Shown one piece after another: positions 1 to 5,784 of a DNA stretch of 6,048 bases (its first letter is position 1; the number at the start of each line of letters is the position of its first letter). Position numbers and translations under genes: made by a program. The DNA is from JAZGER01 sp036480335 (lineage in GTDB: Bacteria; Pseudomonadota; Gammaproteobacteria; DSM-19610): positions 1 to 6,048 of the forward strand of contig JAZGGH010000114.1 of the NCBI GenBank assembly GCA_036480335.1. The letters are read 5' to 3'. Under the pieces are notes generated by a model. The model did not search any database, had not been told where the DNA came from, and saw nothing but the letters and a program-made list of their open reading frames with translations.

Positions 1-75
1 AGTGGAGATAAGGGAAAACCCTGCCTGATTCGACAGATTAATGCTAAATACAGGTTAAAAACCTGGAATTTATAG
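1..75 (+). CDS. possible 3' end of an upstream gene (partial)
   Basis: The frame starting at base 1 is open from the window edge to TAG at 73-75, giving 24 residues that end in KTWNL. The other two + frames hit stops within 27 bases, so this is the only frame that could carry a gene in from the left. The tail is polar and basic, with one Cys and no membrane segment. I do not recognise it. If the neighbourhood is a copper-RiPP locus, an HvfC-like maturation protein would be the expected upstream neighbour, but the tail is too short to test that. A 24-codon open frame can arise by chance. Confidence 0.3.
   Translation, partial: SGDKGKPCLIRQINAKYRLKTWNL
51..65. repeat. perfect 6-bp inverted repeat upstream of the DoxX gene
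   Basis: CAGGTT at 51-56 and AACCTG at 60-65 are exact reverse complements separated by AAA. The site overlaps the end of the possible upstream frame and lies 81 nt before the DoxX start. It could be a dimer-type operator or a short RNA hairpin. No T-run follows, so it is not a convincing intrinsic terminator. It does not match copper-regulator operators that I know, such as CueR-type dyads or the CopY cop box TACANNTGTA. Confidence 0.3.
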
Positions 76-134
76 TTCGAAAGAGATTTCTTGATTTAGG
101 ACCGTCAAATTTCAACAGCCTGCTAAACACTACC

Positions 135-141
135 GGGAGGA
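135..141 (+). promoter_or_regulatory. strong Shine-Dalgarno site of the DoxX gene
   Basis: GGGAGGA lies 5 nt before the ATG at 147. It is the best ribosome binding site in the window and fixes the start codon. It suggests this membrane protein is translated independently rather than by coupling to the upstream frame, which ends at 75. Confidence 0.75.
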
Positions 142-146
142 ATCAC

Positions 147-737
147 ATGTTTGTATTTTTTCAGAAAATAATCGACAAGCTGTTGCATCTGGACTTTCTA
201 GGATCTCTGGCCTTGCGCATTTACCTGGCACCCATTTTTATACTGGCCGGTTTAAACAAACTCAAACACATTGATGATATGGTCGGTTATTTTACTTCAA
301 TCGGCATACCCAATGCAGAAATACTCATCTGGGTGGCCGCGTTAACCGAATTGATTGGTGGCATCTTTTTACTGCTAGGCTTTGCAGTACGCTGGGCAGT
401 CATTCCATTAATGTTTACCATGGCTGTGGCTGCCTGGACTGTCCACTGGGAAAATGGCTGGCATGCACTTCCTGAAACACAATTGACCATGCCCTGGGAA
501 TGGCGCATGGATAAAATTGAAGGCGCTGTTGAACGTCGGGATATGGTCAAGTCCCTTGCTCAGGACCACGGGAATTATGAATGGCTGACTGCTGAAGGCG
601 GCATCACCATCCTGAAAGATGGCATTGAGTTTGCCGCCACCTATTTCATCATGCTGCTGGCATTATTCTTCCTCGGTGCCGGTAAGTATCTGAGTGTCGA
701 CTACTGGATCAGGCGTTCCAGAATGCCGGATATTTAA
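147..737 (+). CDS. hvfX: DoxX-family membrane protein, HvfX type (copper-RiPP-associated)
   Basis: A 196-residue inner-membrane protein of the DoxX superfamily. Four hydrophobic segments are visible, at about residues 18-39, 57-79, 81-100 and 160-180. The DoxX-like N-terminal pattern is present (RIYLAP at 24-29, AGLNKL at 34-39, TELIGG at 67-72). Unlike short DoxX proteins, it has a hydrophilic stretch of about 55 residues between helices 3 and 4, containing HWENGW (100-105) and HGNYEWLT (141-148). GIEFAATYF then opens helix 4. I recognise this layout as that of HvfX proteins, found beside the genes for copper-binding oxazolone/thioamide RiPPs (HvfA precursor, HvfB MNIO maturase, HvfC) and in related bufferin/gig loci. 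The biochemical role of HvfX is poorly defined. His100 and other His residues in the loop could be metal ligands, which is inference. The copper ATPase gene follows after 83 nt on the same strand, which fits copper handling. DoxX membership is near certain; HvfX assignment is likely. Confidence 0.82.
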   Translation: MFVFFQKIIDKLLHLDFLGSLALRIYLAPIFILAGLNKLKHIDDMVGYFTSIGIPNAEILIWVAALTELIGGIFLLLGFAVRWAVIPLMFTMAVAAWTVHWENGWHALPETQLTMPWEWRMDKIEGAVERRDMVKSLAQDHGNYEWLTAEGGITILKDGIEFAATYFIMLLALFFLGAGKYLSVDYWIRRSRMPDI

Positions 738-763
738 GCTCGGATAGATACTGAGTAACTGGC

Positions 764-802
764 TGTTCATTGCAAGAGTGGTATTCTCTCCTGCAATGAA
801 CA
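764..802 (+). promoter_or_regulatory. long hairpin between the DoxX gene and copA
   Basis: TGTTCATTGCA (764-774) and TGCAATGAACA (792-802) are exact 11-bp reverse complements. After one A/C mismatch, GAG (776-778) pairs with CTC (788-790), leaving a loop of about 9 nt. The 3' arm ends 18 nt before the copA ATG, just ahead of its weak ribosome binding site (GTGGA, 806-810). Only TTT follows within TTTGTGG, so it is a poor classical terminator. It could be a partial terminator or attenuator setting the DoxX:CopA ratio, an mRNA-processing or stabilising stem, or a dimeric operator. The structure is plain in the sequence; its function is inferred. Confidence 0.6.
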
Positions 803-820
803 TTTGTGGATTAAACATCT

Positions 821-3694
821 ATGTATCAACTACAGATTGAGGAAATGACCTGCGAACACTGTGTTCGGCGAGTCAAACAGGCACTGCAAGCAGTGGATGG
901 AGTTGAACGGGTTCAAGTCTCTCTGTCCAATAATCGCGCAACTGTAACAGGTGGTCAACCTCATCTCGCTATCGAAGCGGCTACAGCTGCAGGTTATCCT
1001 GCAAAGCCGTTTGTCGCAGCATGTGACATTCCTGCAAATAAGCAGACAGAACAACAAGCGGTAAACTCCTCATTCACTGCATCAACAGATAGCTACCGTA
1101 TAAAGATTGAGGATATGACCTGTGCCAGTTGTGTGGCCCGCGTTGAAAAAGCCATCACTGCAGTTGAGGGGGTATGCGAATCCTCCATCAACCTGATTGA
1201 GGGCATTGCTCTGGTTAATGGCGGTGATCGCCCAGATGTTGTCAACGCAATTATTAACAGCGGCTATCCTGCTCAATTGCTGGCATTAACCTCCGAGACA
1301 ACATTACGCCTACTTATAGAAGGGTCTGCAACAACTGATATACCCAGCCTGATACAAACTTTTGATGTAAATACACAGATTAGTGATAACTCTGGCGGCA
1401 GCTACAACATTGTCTCCGCGAAGCATCCGGCTGCCATTCTGGCATTTCTCCGGCAACAGGGTATTCAGGCACATTTCCTGCCCAAAACCGACATCACGGA
1501 TGATGGCGAAAGTGCCACCAGACGTGAAATTTCACTCTCCTGGAAACGCGCCATCGTTGCCGGCACTGTCGGCATGGGTTTAATGCTGTTATCAATGGCG
1601 GGGATATTGCCTTCATTTGAAAGTAGCCCTCAGGCCAGAATACTGTGGTCTGTCATCGCCCTGCTCTGTTTGTTTGTCCTCTATTACAGCGGCAGGCAAT
1701 ATTATATCGGCGCCTGGAAACAGGCCCGACATGGCAGTAGCAACATGGATACACTGGTTGCACTAGGCACTGCAGCTGCCTGGATTGCCTCAGTTATTTT
1801 GCTCATCTGGCCAGATTTTATTGCCGGTAAAAAACACCTCTATCTGGAAACGTCAGTCATTATTCTGGCTTTCCTGCAATTTGGTCACGCGCTGGAAATT
1901 CGTGCCAAAAACAAAACCCGCCGGGCAATCCGCTCACTAGTCGAACTGGTACCAGAAACGGCAACCGTGATCTGGCAGGACAAAGACTATCCATTGCCTC
2001 TGGATGCCCTGCAACCCGGTGACATTGTTCGCATTAAACCCGGTGAACGCATTCCCATTGATAGCGAAGTGATCAATGGTAAATCATCCGTCGATGAATC
2101 CATGCTGACTGGCGAATCCATACCTGTTCTGAAAGCACAAAATGATGCATTGATTGGCGGCACTATGAACGGTAATGGTGCATTACAGGCAAGCGTATCA
2201 GTCCCGCGTAAAGATGCCATGCTGGCAAAAATTATCGAACGCGTGAAGCAGGCACAGGCGAGCAAACCGGCTATCGGTCGGCTGGTGGATAAAGTCGCCG
2301 GTGTGTTTGTGCCGATTGTTATTGTGATTGCCATTCTGACATTCACCACCTGGATGCTGTTCGGTCCGGAACCGAGAATGAGTTTTGCGCTCACCGCCGC
2401 CATCGCCGTTCTGGTTATCGCCTGTCCCTGCGCCCTGGGCCTGGCCACACCGATCGCCATCATGATTGGTACTGGCAAAGCTGCTCAATCCGGCATCCTG
2501 ATTCGCAATGGTGATGCACTGCAGGCGGCCAGTGGCATCACCCACCTGATACTGGATAAGACCGGCACACTGACACAGGGAAAACCGCTTGTGACTAAAA
2601 CCACCTTGCTGCAAGGTACTGAAGAAGAGTTGCTGCAACTGGCCAGCAGTCTGGAAACACATTCAGAACATCCACTGGCTGCAGCGGTTATTAAAAGTGC
2701 TGCTGACAGGCAGATAAAAACATTACCCGTTTCCGACTTCGAGGCCATTACCGGTCACGGTGTTCGTGGTCTGATCGATGGAAAAATTTATTTTCTCGGC
2801 AATGAGCGCCTGTTACAGAAAAATCATATTTCCAGCGACTTTGCAGAGATAGACAGAACATTCAACGGCACACTGATTTATCTTGCCAGTGAAACCAGTC
2901 TGCTCGGTGTGCTGTATTTGCAGGATCCGTTACGCCATGACTCCATCAATGCCGTCAGTGATCTGAAAAAAGATGGCATCGAGATAATATTATGCACAGG
3001 TGATAATGCGGTAACCGCAAACCATATTGCCTCACTGGCCGGTATTCATACTGTACACAGCCAGGTCTTGCCAGGGGAAAAAGCAGCCATCGTTCAACGC
3101 TTACAGCAGACCGGTGCAAAAGTAGCCATGGCTGGAGACGGCATTAATGATGCGCCAGCGCTGGCGCAGGCCGATGTCAGTTTTGCTATAGGTGCCGGCA
3201 GTGAAGTGGCCATTGAAAATGCAGATATCACCCTCGCCAGCGACTCATTGCAAAGTATTCGTGATGCCATCCATATATCGAAGGCAACTATGCGAAATAT
3301 CAGGCAAAATCTGTTTGGTGCATTTATTTATAATGCACTGGGGATTCCATTGGCCGCCGGGGTGTTTTATCCTCTATTTGGCTGGCTGTTAAACCCAGCA
3401 TTTGCCAGCGCGGCAATGGCGCTTTCATCTGTTACTGTAGTGACCAATGCCAATCGCTTACGTTTCATAAAAACCGGAGAATCATCCATGCCCCAAACGA
3501 CACTGACTATTACAGGAATGACCTGTCAGAATTGCGTGAAACACGCCACCGAAGCGCTGGAAAAAGTCGTCGGAGTTGAAAGTGTCAACGTATCTCTGCA
3601 ACCTGGACAAGCTGTTGTTACAGGCGAGGCCACAGTAGAGTACCTTGTACAGGCTGTTAAAGATGCAGGCTACGAGGCACAGATCAATGACTAA
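821..3694 (+). CDS. copA: Cu(+)-exporting P1B-type ATPase with N- and C-terminal metal-binding domains
   Basis: This pump uses ATP to export Cu(+) across the inner membrane. Domain order in its 957 residues: HMA1 (about 3-66, MTCEHC, Cys11/Cys14); HMA2 (about 92-157, MTCASC, Cys101/Cys104); a cysteine-free HMA-like region (about 161-221); membrane helices from about 244; actuator TGES at 430-433; the transmembrane metal site CPC at 535-537; phosphorylation motif DKTGT, Asp579; HP at 617-618 within HSEHP; GDGINDAP at 772-779; YN at 837-838 and MALSS at 866-870. CPC plus YN plus MxxSS is the Cu(+)-transporting P1B-1 signature. A further HMA (MTCQNC, Cys902/Cys905) follows the last helix. Usual CopA lengths are roughly 720-840, so this one is long because of the extra domains. 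The start at 821 precedes HMA1 directly; its ribosome binding site is weak (GTGGA). The gene follows the HvfX-type gene and overlaps transaldolase. No CueR-type promoter dyad was seen upstream. Confidence 0.96.
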   Translation: MYQLQIEEMTCEHCVRRVKQALQAVDGVERVQVSLSNNRATVTGGQPHLAIEAATAAGYPAKPFVAACDIPANKQTEQQAVNSSFTASTDSYRIKIEDMTCASCVARVEKAITAVEGVCESSINLIEGIALVNGGDRPDVVNAIINSGYPAQLLALTSETTLRLLIEGSATTDIPSLIQTFDVNTQISDNSGGSYNIVSAKHPAAILAFLRQQGIQAHFLPKTDITDDGESATRREISLSWKRAIVAGTVGMGLMLLSMAGILPSFESSPQARILWSVIALLCLFVLYYSGRQYYIGAWKQARHGSSNMDTLVALGTAAAWIASVILLIWPDFIAGKKHLYLETSVIILAFLQFGHALEIRAKNKTRRAIRSLVELVPETATVIWQDKDYPLPLDALQPGDIVRIKPGERIPIDSEVINGKSSVDESMLTGESIPVLKAQNDALIGGTMNGNGALQASVSVPRKDAMLAKIIERVKQAQASKPAIGRLVDKVAGVFVPIVIVIAILTFTTWMLFGPEPRMSFALTAAIAVLVIACPCALGLATPIAIMIGTGKAAQSGILIRNGDALQAASGITHLILDKTGTLTQGKPLVTKTTLLQGTEEELLQLASSLETHSEHPLAAAVIKSAADRQIKTLPVSDFEAITGHGVRGLIDGKIYFLGNERLLQKNHISSDFAEIDRTFNGTLIYLASETSLLGVLYLQDPLRHDSINAVSDLKKDGIEIILCTGDNAVTANHIASLAGIHTVHSQVLPGEKAAIVQRLQQTGAKVAMAGDGINDAPALAQADVSFAIGAGSEVAIENADITLASDSLQSIRDAIHISKATMRNIRQNLFGAFIYNALGIPLAAGVFYPLFGWLLNPAFASAAMALSSVTVVTNANRLRFIKTGESSMPQTTLTITGMTCQNCVKHATEALEKVVGVESVNVSLQPGQAVVTGEATVEYLVQAVKDAGYEAQIND
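3476..3490 (+). promoter_or_regulatory. internal ribosome binding site and start codon inside copA
   Basis: GGAGA at 3476-3480, then 7 nt, then ATG at 3488-3490, in frame with copA (Met890). Spacing and strength are better than at the copA start itself. The site sits exactly at the junction between the ATPase's conserved C-terminal end (TNANRLR) and the extra HMA domain. That is where an independent copZ gene would begin. Confidence 0.5.
3488..3694 (+). CDS. possible nested CopZ-like copper chaperone (C-terminal domain of CopA)
   Basis: Initiation at the internal ATG would give a free protein of 68 residues, the normal size of CopZ/Atx1-type cytosolic copper chaperones (about 68-72). It forms one complete HMA domain: strand TLTITG, metal loop MTCQNC (Cys13/Cys16 in chaperone numbering), helix, then closing strand and helix ending GYEAQIND. 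Such chaperones carry Cu(+) to CopA's cytosolic face. In the long reading frame the same residues are CopA 890-957, tethered to the pump. A well-spaced Shine-Dalgarno sequence precedes the ATG, so both forms may be made. E. coli offers a functional precedent: its copA makes a small CopZ-like product by ribosomal frameshifting, although from the N-terminal domain. Whether the free form exists here is unproven. Confidence 0.42.
   Translation: MPQTTLTITGMTCQNCVKHATEALEKVVGVESVNVSLQPGQAVVTGEATVEYLVQAVKDAGYEAQIND
3674..3677 (+). promoter_or_regulatory. transaldolase ribosome binding site inside copA
   Basis: GAGG lies 9 nt before the ATG at 3687, within the last codons of copA. It supports the 3687 start over the in-frame ATG at 3645, which would place 14 unrelated residues (MYRLLKMQATRHRS) ahead of the conserved sequence and has no comparable site that I noticed. 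Confidence 0.55.
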
Positions 3695-4805
3695 TCCATT
3701 ACTGAAACTACGCCCACTCGGTCAAAGTATCTGGCTTGATGATATCCACCGCGCCATGCTGGAAAATGGCGAATTTGAAGCTTTCATCGAAAAAGACGGT
3801 ATCAGCGGTGTCACCTCGAACCCCGCCATTTTGAAAAAAGCTATTTTGGATCACGATGACTATGATGTTGACATTGCCATGCTACGCAAGGAAGTCGTTG
3901 CTGCTCGCACTGCCTATGAACGGCTGGTAATTGCCGACCTGCAGGCTGCTGCTGACATCCTGCGCCCAACCTATGAAACCACCGAGAAGCTTGATGGCTA
4001 TGTCAGTCTAGAAGTCTCACCCCACTACGCCTATGACACCGCAAAAACCCTGGAAGCCGCAAAACGGCTCTGGCAAATGCTGGATAGACCGAATGTAATG
4101 ATCAAGGTGCCAGCCACGCGGGAAGGTATACCTGCCATTCGTGAGCTGATAGCCGAAGGCATTAATGTGAATGCCACCCTGATATTCAGCCTGGCTCGTT
4201 ACCGGGATGTTATACAGGCTTATCAAGATGGTTTGTCGGATCGACTAAAAACCGGTTTTTCAATCAAAAATATCGCTTCCGTTGCCAGCTATTTCATGAG
4301 CCGTATTGATGTTCTCGTTGACAGGAAACTTGATGAATTGCAAGCCACAGCCGATGAAAAGAATACCGCGCTGATACAGGCCATACGCGGTCAGACAGCC
4401 GTGGCATCTGCCAAACTTGCTTACCAACATTACAAACGCATTGTTTCCGGTGAACACTGGCAAACACTGAAAGCAGAAGGTGCAAAACCCCAACGGCTAC
4501 TCTGGGCAAGCACCAGCACCAAGGATCCCTCCTTCGAGGATGTGAAATATGTCGATGAGTTGATCGGCACTGATACCGTCAATACCCTGCCCCTGAAAAC
4601 ACTGCTAGCCTATCGAGACCATGGTAACCCCAAAGCAGCACGCATTGAATCTGATGTGGAAGTTGCCATTGCTACACTGTCACAATTGGCACAGGTGGGT
4701 ATTAACCTCGGTGCATGTCTGCAACAGCTTGAAGATGAAGGTGTGCAGAAATTCGTCAAACCCTTCGACGAATTACTTTCGACTCTGGAGGAAAAACTGC
4801 TCTAA
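3687..4805 (+). CDS. tal: transaldolase, long (about 370-residue) form
   Basis: Transaldolase moves a dihydroxyacetone unit between sedoheptulose 7-phosphate and glyceraldehyde 3-phosphate in the cytosolic non-oxidative pentose phosphate pathway. The product has 372 residues. Visible motifs are IWLDD (15-19, the acidic residue near the N-terminus), GVTSNPAI (Asn45), SLEVSP (Glu109), IKVPAT with the Schiff-base lysine Lys140, and NATLIFS (162-168). These match the catalytic Asp/Asn/Glu/Lys/Thr set of the family by pattern. The length fits the longer type found in actinobacteria, cyanobacteria and some proteobacteria; E. coli TalB has 317 residues. I chose the start at 3687 because GAGG precedes it and the homologous sequence begins there (NPLLKLRPLGQSIWLDD). 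ATG 3687 lies inside the copA end (ATGACTAA, 8-nt overlap), a typical translational-coupling arrangement. A small membrane protein gene begins 9 nt after the stop. Confidence 0.93.
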   Translation: MTNPLLKLRPLGQSIWLDDIHRAMLENGEFEAFIEKDGISGVTSNPAILKKAILDHDDYDVDIAMLRKEVVAARTAYERLVIADLQAAADILRPTYETTEKLDGYVSLEVSPHYAYDTAKTLEAAKRLWQMLDRPNVMIKVPATREGIPAIRELIAEGINVNATLIFSLARYRDVIQAYQDGLSDRLKTGFSIKNIASVASYFMSRIDVLVDRKLDELQATADEKNTALIQAIRGQTAVASAKLAYQHYKRIVSGEHWQTLKAEGAKPQRLLWASTSTKDPSFEDVKYVDELIGTDTVNTLPLKTLLAYRDHGNPKAARIESDVEVAIATLSQLAQVGINLGACLQQLEDEGVQKFVKPFDELLSTLEEKLL

Positions 4806-4814
4806 TTCCTGCTC

Positions 4815-5237
4815 ATGAAAATCCTTGACCAGCTAAAAAACAACACAGTGGCTATTATCAGTCTGGTTATTGCTATTAGCAGTCTTGGTTATAACACCTG
4901 GCGCAATGAAAACACCGAAGAAAACAGAAATGTACGGCTGGCAGCATTTGAAATTCTGTTATCACTGGGCGAACTACAGGTCATTACTGATCACAGCTAT
5001 TACGCAAATGATCAGAACAGAGGCAATCCGATCGAAGGCTGGGGTCGTGTGCTTCTCATCCGCGATCTTTGCACACTGGTTTCAACAAGCGCCAGCCAAC
5101 AGGCAAAAAAATTGCAGAAAAACTGGTCAGATAACTGGGAAACACTGGCAAACAAACAAGCCAGCGTTGATAGCATAACCCACAGTATAGAAGACACACG
5201 CATTATCATCCTGAAAATACTGAATGCTCTGGATTAA
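4815..5237 (+). CDS. small membrane-anchored protein of unknown function
   Basis: A 140-residue protein with one predicted N-terminal membrane helix at about residues 10-27 (AIISLVIAISSLGYNTW core, preceded by Lys2 and Lys8). The rest is a soluble, largely helical and polar region of about 110 residues. It contains the stretches RLAAFEILLSLGELQ and GWGRVLLIRDLCTLV and ends in ILNALD. The single helix looks uncleaved, so it is probably anchored in the inner membrane; the side facing the tail is uncertain. I know no function for it. The gene starts 9 nt after the transaldolase stop. No good Shine-Dalgarno sequence lies at normal distance: the nearest, GGAGG at 4787-4791, is 23 nt from the ATG. 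Translation may therefore depend on termination-reinitiation. The amphipathic composition and sensible start-to-stop layout argue for a real gene. A larger-frame shadow at 4870-5178 is rejected. Confidence 0.75.
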   Translation: MKILDQLKNNTVAIISLVIAISSLGYNTWRNENTEENRNVRLAAFEILLSLGELQVITDHSYYANDQNRGNPIEGWGRVLLIRDLCTLVSTSASQQAKKLQKNWSDNWETLANKQASVDSITHSIEDTRIIILKILNALD

Positions 5238-5279
5238 TGCTTACTAACCCGCAGGGTGATTATCTAAAATATCAATTTG

Positions 5280-5285
5280 TACAAT
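5280..5285 (+). promoter_or_regulatory. tentative -10 box before the yjbQ gene
   Basis: TACAAT lies 19 nt before the ATG at 5305, inside the 67-nt gap after the unknown gene. It overlaps the short palindrome TTGTACAA (5277-5284). The hexamer 17 nt upstream (TGATTA, 5257-5262) matches the -35 consensus poorly. A transcript starting just after the box would have only a very short leader. The gap is long enough for yjbQ to have its own promoter, but readthrough from upstream is equally possible. Confidence 0.2.
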
Positions 5286-5304
5286 AACAAAACCGGACAT
5301 TCCC

Positions 5305-5724
5305 ATGTGGATACAAAAAGAAATACAATTAAAGCCTGTACCCAGAGGATTTCACCTCATCACCAACACCCTACTCAAAGAACTGCCAGAATTAGTCGAC
5401 ATCAACATAGGCCTGCTAAATGTTCTCATCAAACACACCTCAGCATCACTGACCATCAACGAAAATGCTGATCCAACCGTACGCGAAGATTTTGAGAGTT
5501 TTTTCAACCGCCATGTACCGGAAAATGAGCCATACTATAAACACACCCTCGAAGGCAGTGACGATCTGCCCGCCCATTTAAAATCCAGTATCCTGGGTGC
5601 CAGCCTTAATCTGCCTGTTAGCAACGGCACTCTTAATCTGGGAATCTGGCAGGGAATTTACCTGTGCGAACATAGAAATCATGGTGGAGGACGGACACTT
5701 GTTTTGACGTTAAACGGGGAATAA
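5305..5724 (+). CDS. yjbQ: YjbQ/UPF0047 family protein (secondary thiamine-phosphate synthase family)
   Basis: A 139-residue cytosolic protein matching the full length of the YjbQ family (about 138-141 residues). Diagnostic segments are RGFHLITN (14-21), HTSASLTINENADPTVRED (44-62), EGSDDLPAHLKSS (83-95) and GIWQGIYLCEHR (113-124). The conserved residues that form the family's putative active or metal site, His44, His80, His91 and Glu122, are present. E. coli YjbQ has been reported to have weak thiamine-phosphate synthase activity, hence the family name; the physiological role is unsettled. Most members that I recall read GTWQG where this one has GIWQG (Ile114), a conservative oddity near the site. 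The ATG at 5305 fits the family's N-terminus (MWxQK). Its ribosome binding site is weak (CGGA near 5294). It follows the unknown gene by 67 nt on the same strand. Confidence 0.93.
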   Translation: MWIQKEIQLKPVPRGFHLITNTLLKELPELVDINIGLLNVLIKHTSASLTINENADPTVREDFESFFNRHVPENEPYYKHTLEGSDDLPAHLKSSILGASLNLPVSNGTLNLGIWQGIYLCEHRNHGGGRTLVLTLNGE

Positions 5725-5784
5725 CCTGATATATTTATATTCACAGCCAATTCAGGATACAGCAGATCTTGATTAAATCGTCTA

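Noticed and set aside
11..22. AGGG-AAAA-CCCT hairpin at the window start as a terminator.
   Set aside because: The stem has only 4 pairs, no T-run follows, and it lies inside the possible upstream coding frame.
91..119. TTGATT at 91-96 as a -35 box for the DoxX gene.
   Set aside because: At 17-nt spacing the -10 position reads AACAGC, which is not promoter-like.
101..130. TTTCAACAGCCTGCTAAA near 110-127, resembling ends of some insertion sequences (GGCTGTTGAAA on the other strand).
   Set aside because: No partner terminal repeat, target duplication or transposase frame is present in the window; a match this short can be chance.
764..802. CueR/MerR-type operator within the dyad before copA.
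   Set aside because: The dyad lacks the CueR-type core and there are no -35/-10 hexamers at 19-20 nt spacing around it.
1987..2748. Long minus-strand open frames opposite copA (87-163 residues).
   Set aside because: They are shadows of the ATPase gene in other frames: compositions are implausible, with no recognisable domains, and the + strand motifs are unambiguous.
3645..3686. Earlier in-frame transaldolase start at ATG 3645.
   Set aside because: It adds 14 residues unlike the family and would deepen the overlap with copA to 50 nt; ATG 3687 has GAGG at 9 nt.
4870..5178. A 102-residue + strand frame inside the unknown membrane protein gene.
   Set aside because: It is a shadow frame; the 4815 frame has a coherent membrane helix and polar tail and follows tal directly.
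5247..5257. ACCC-GCA-GGGT hairpin after the unknown gene as a terminator.
   Set aside because: The stem has only 4 pairs and there is no T-run downstream.
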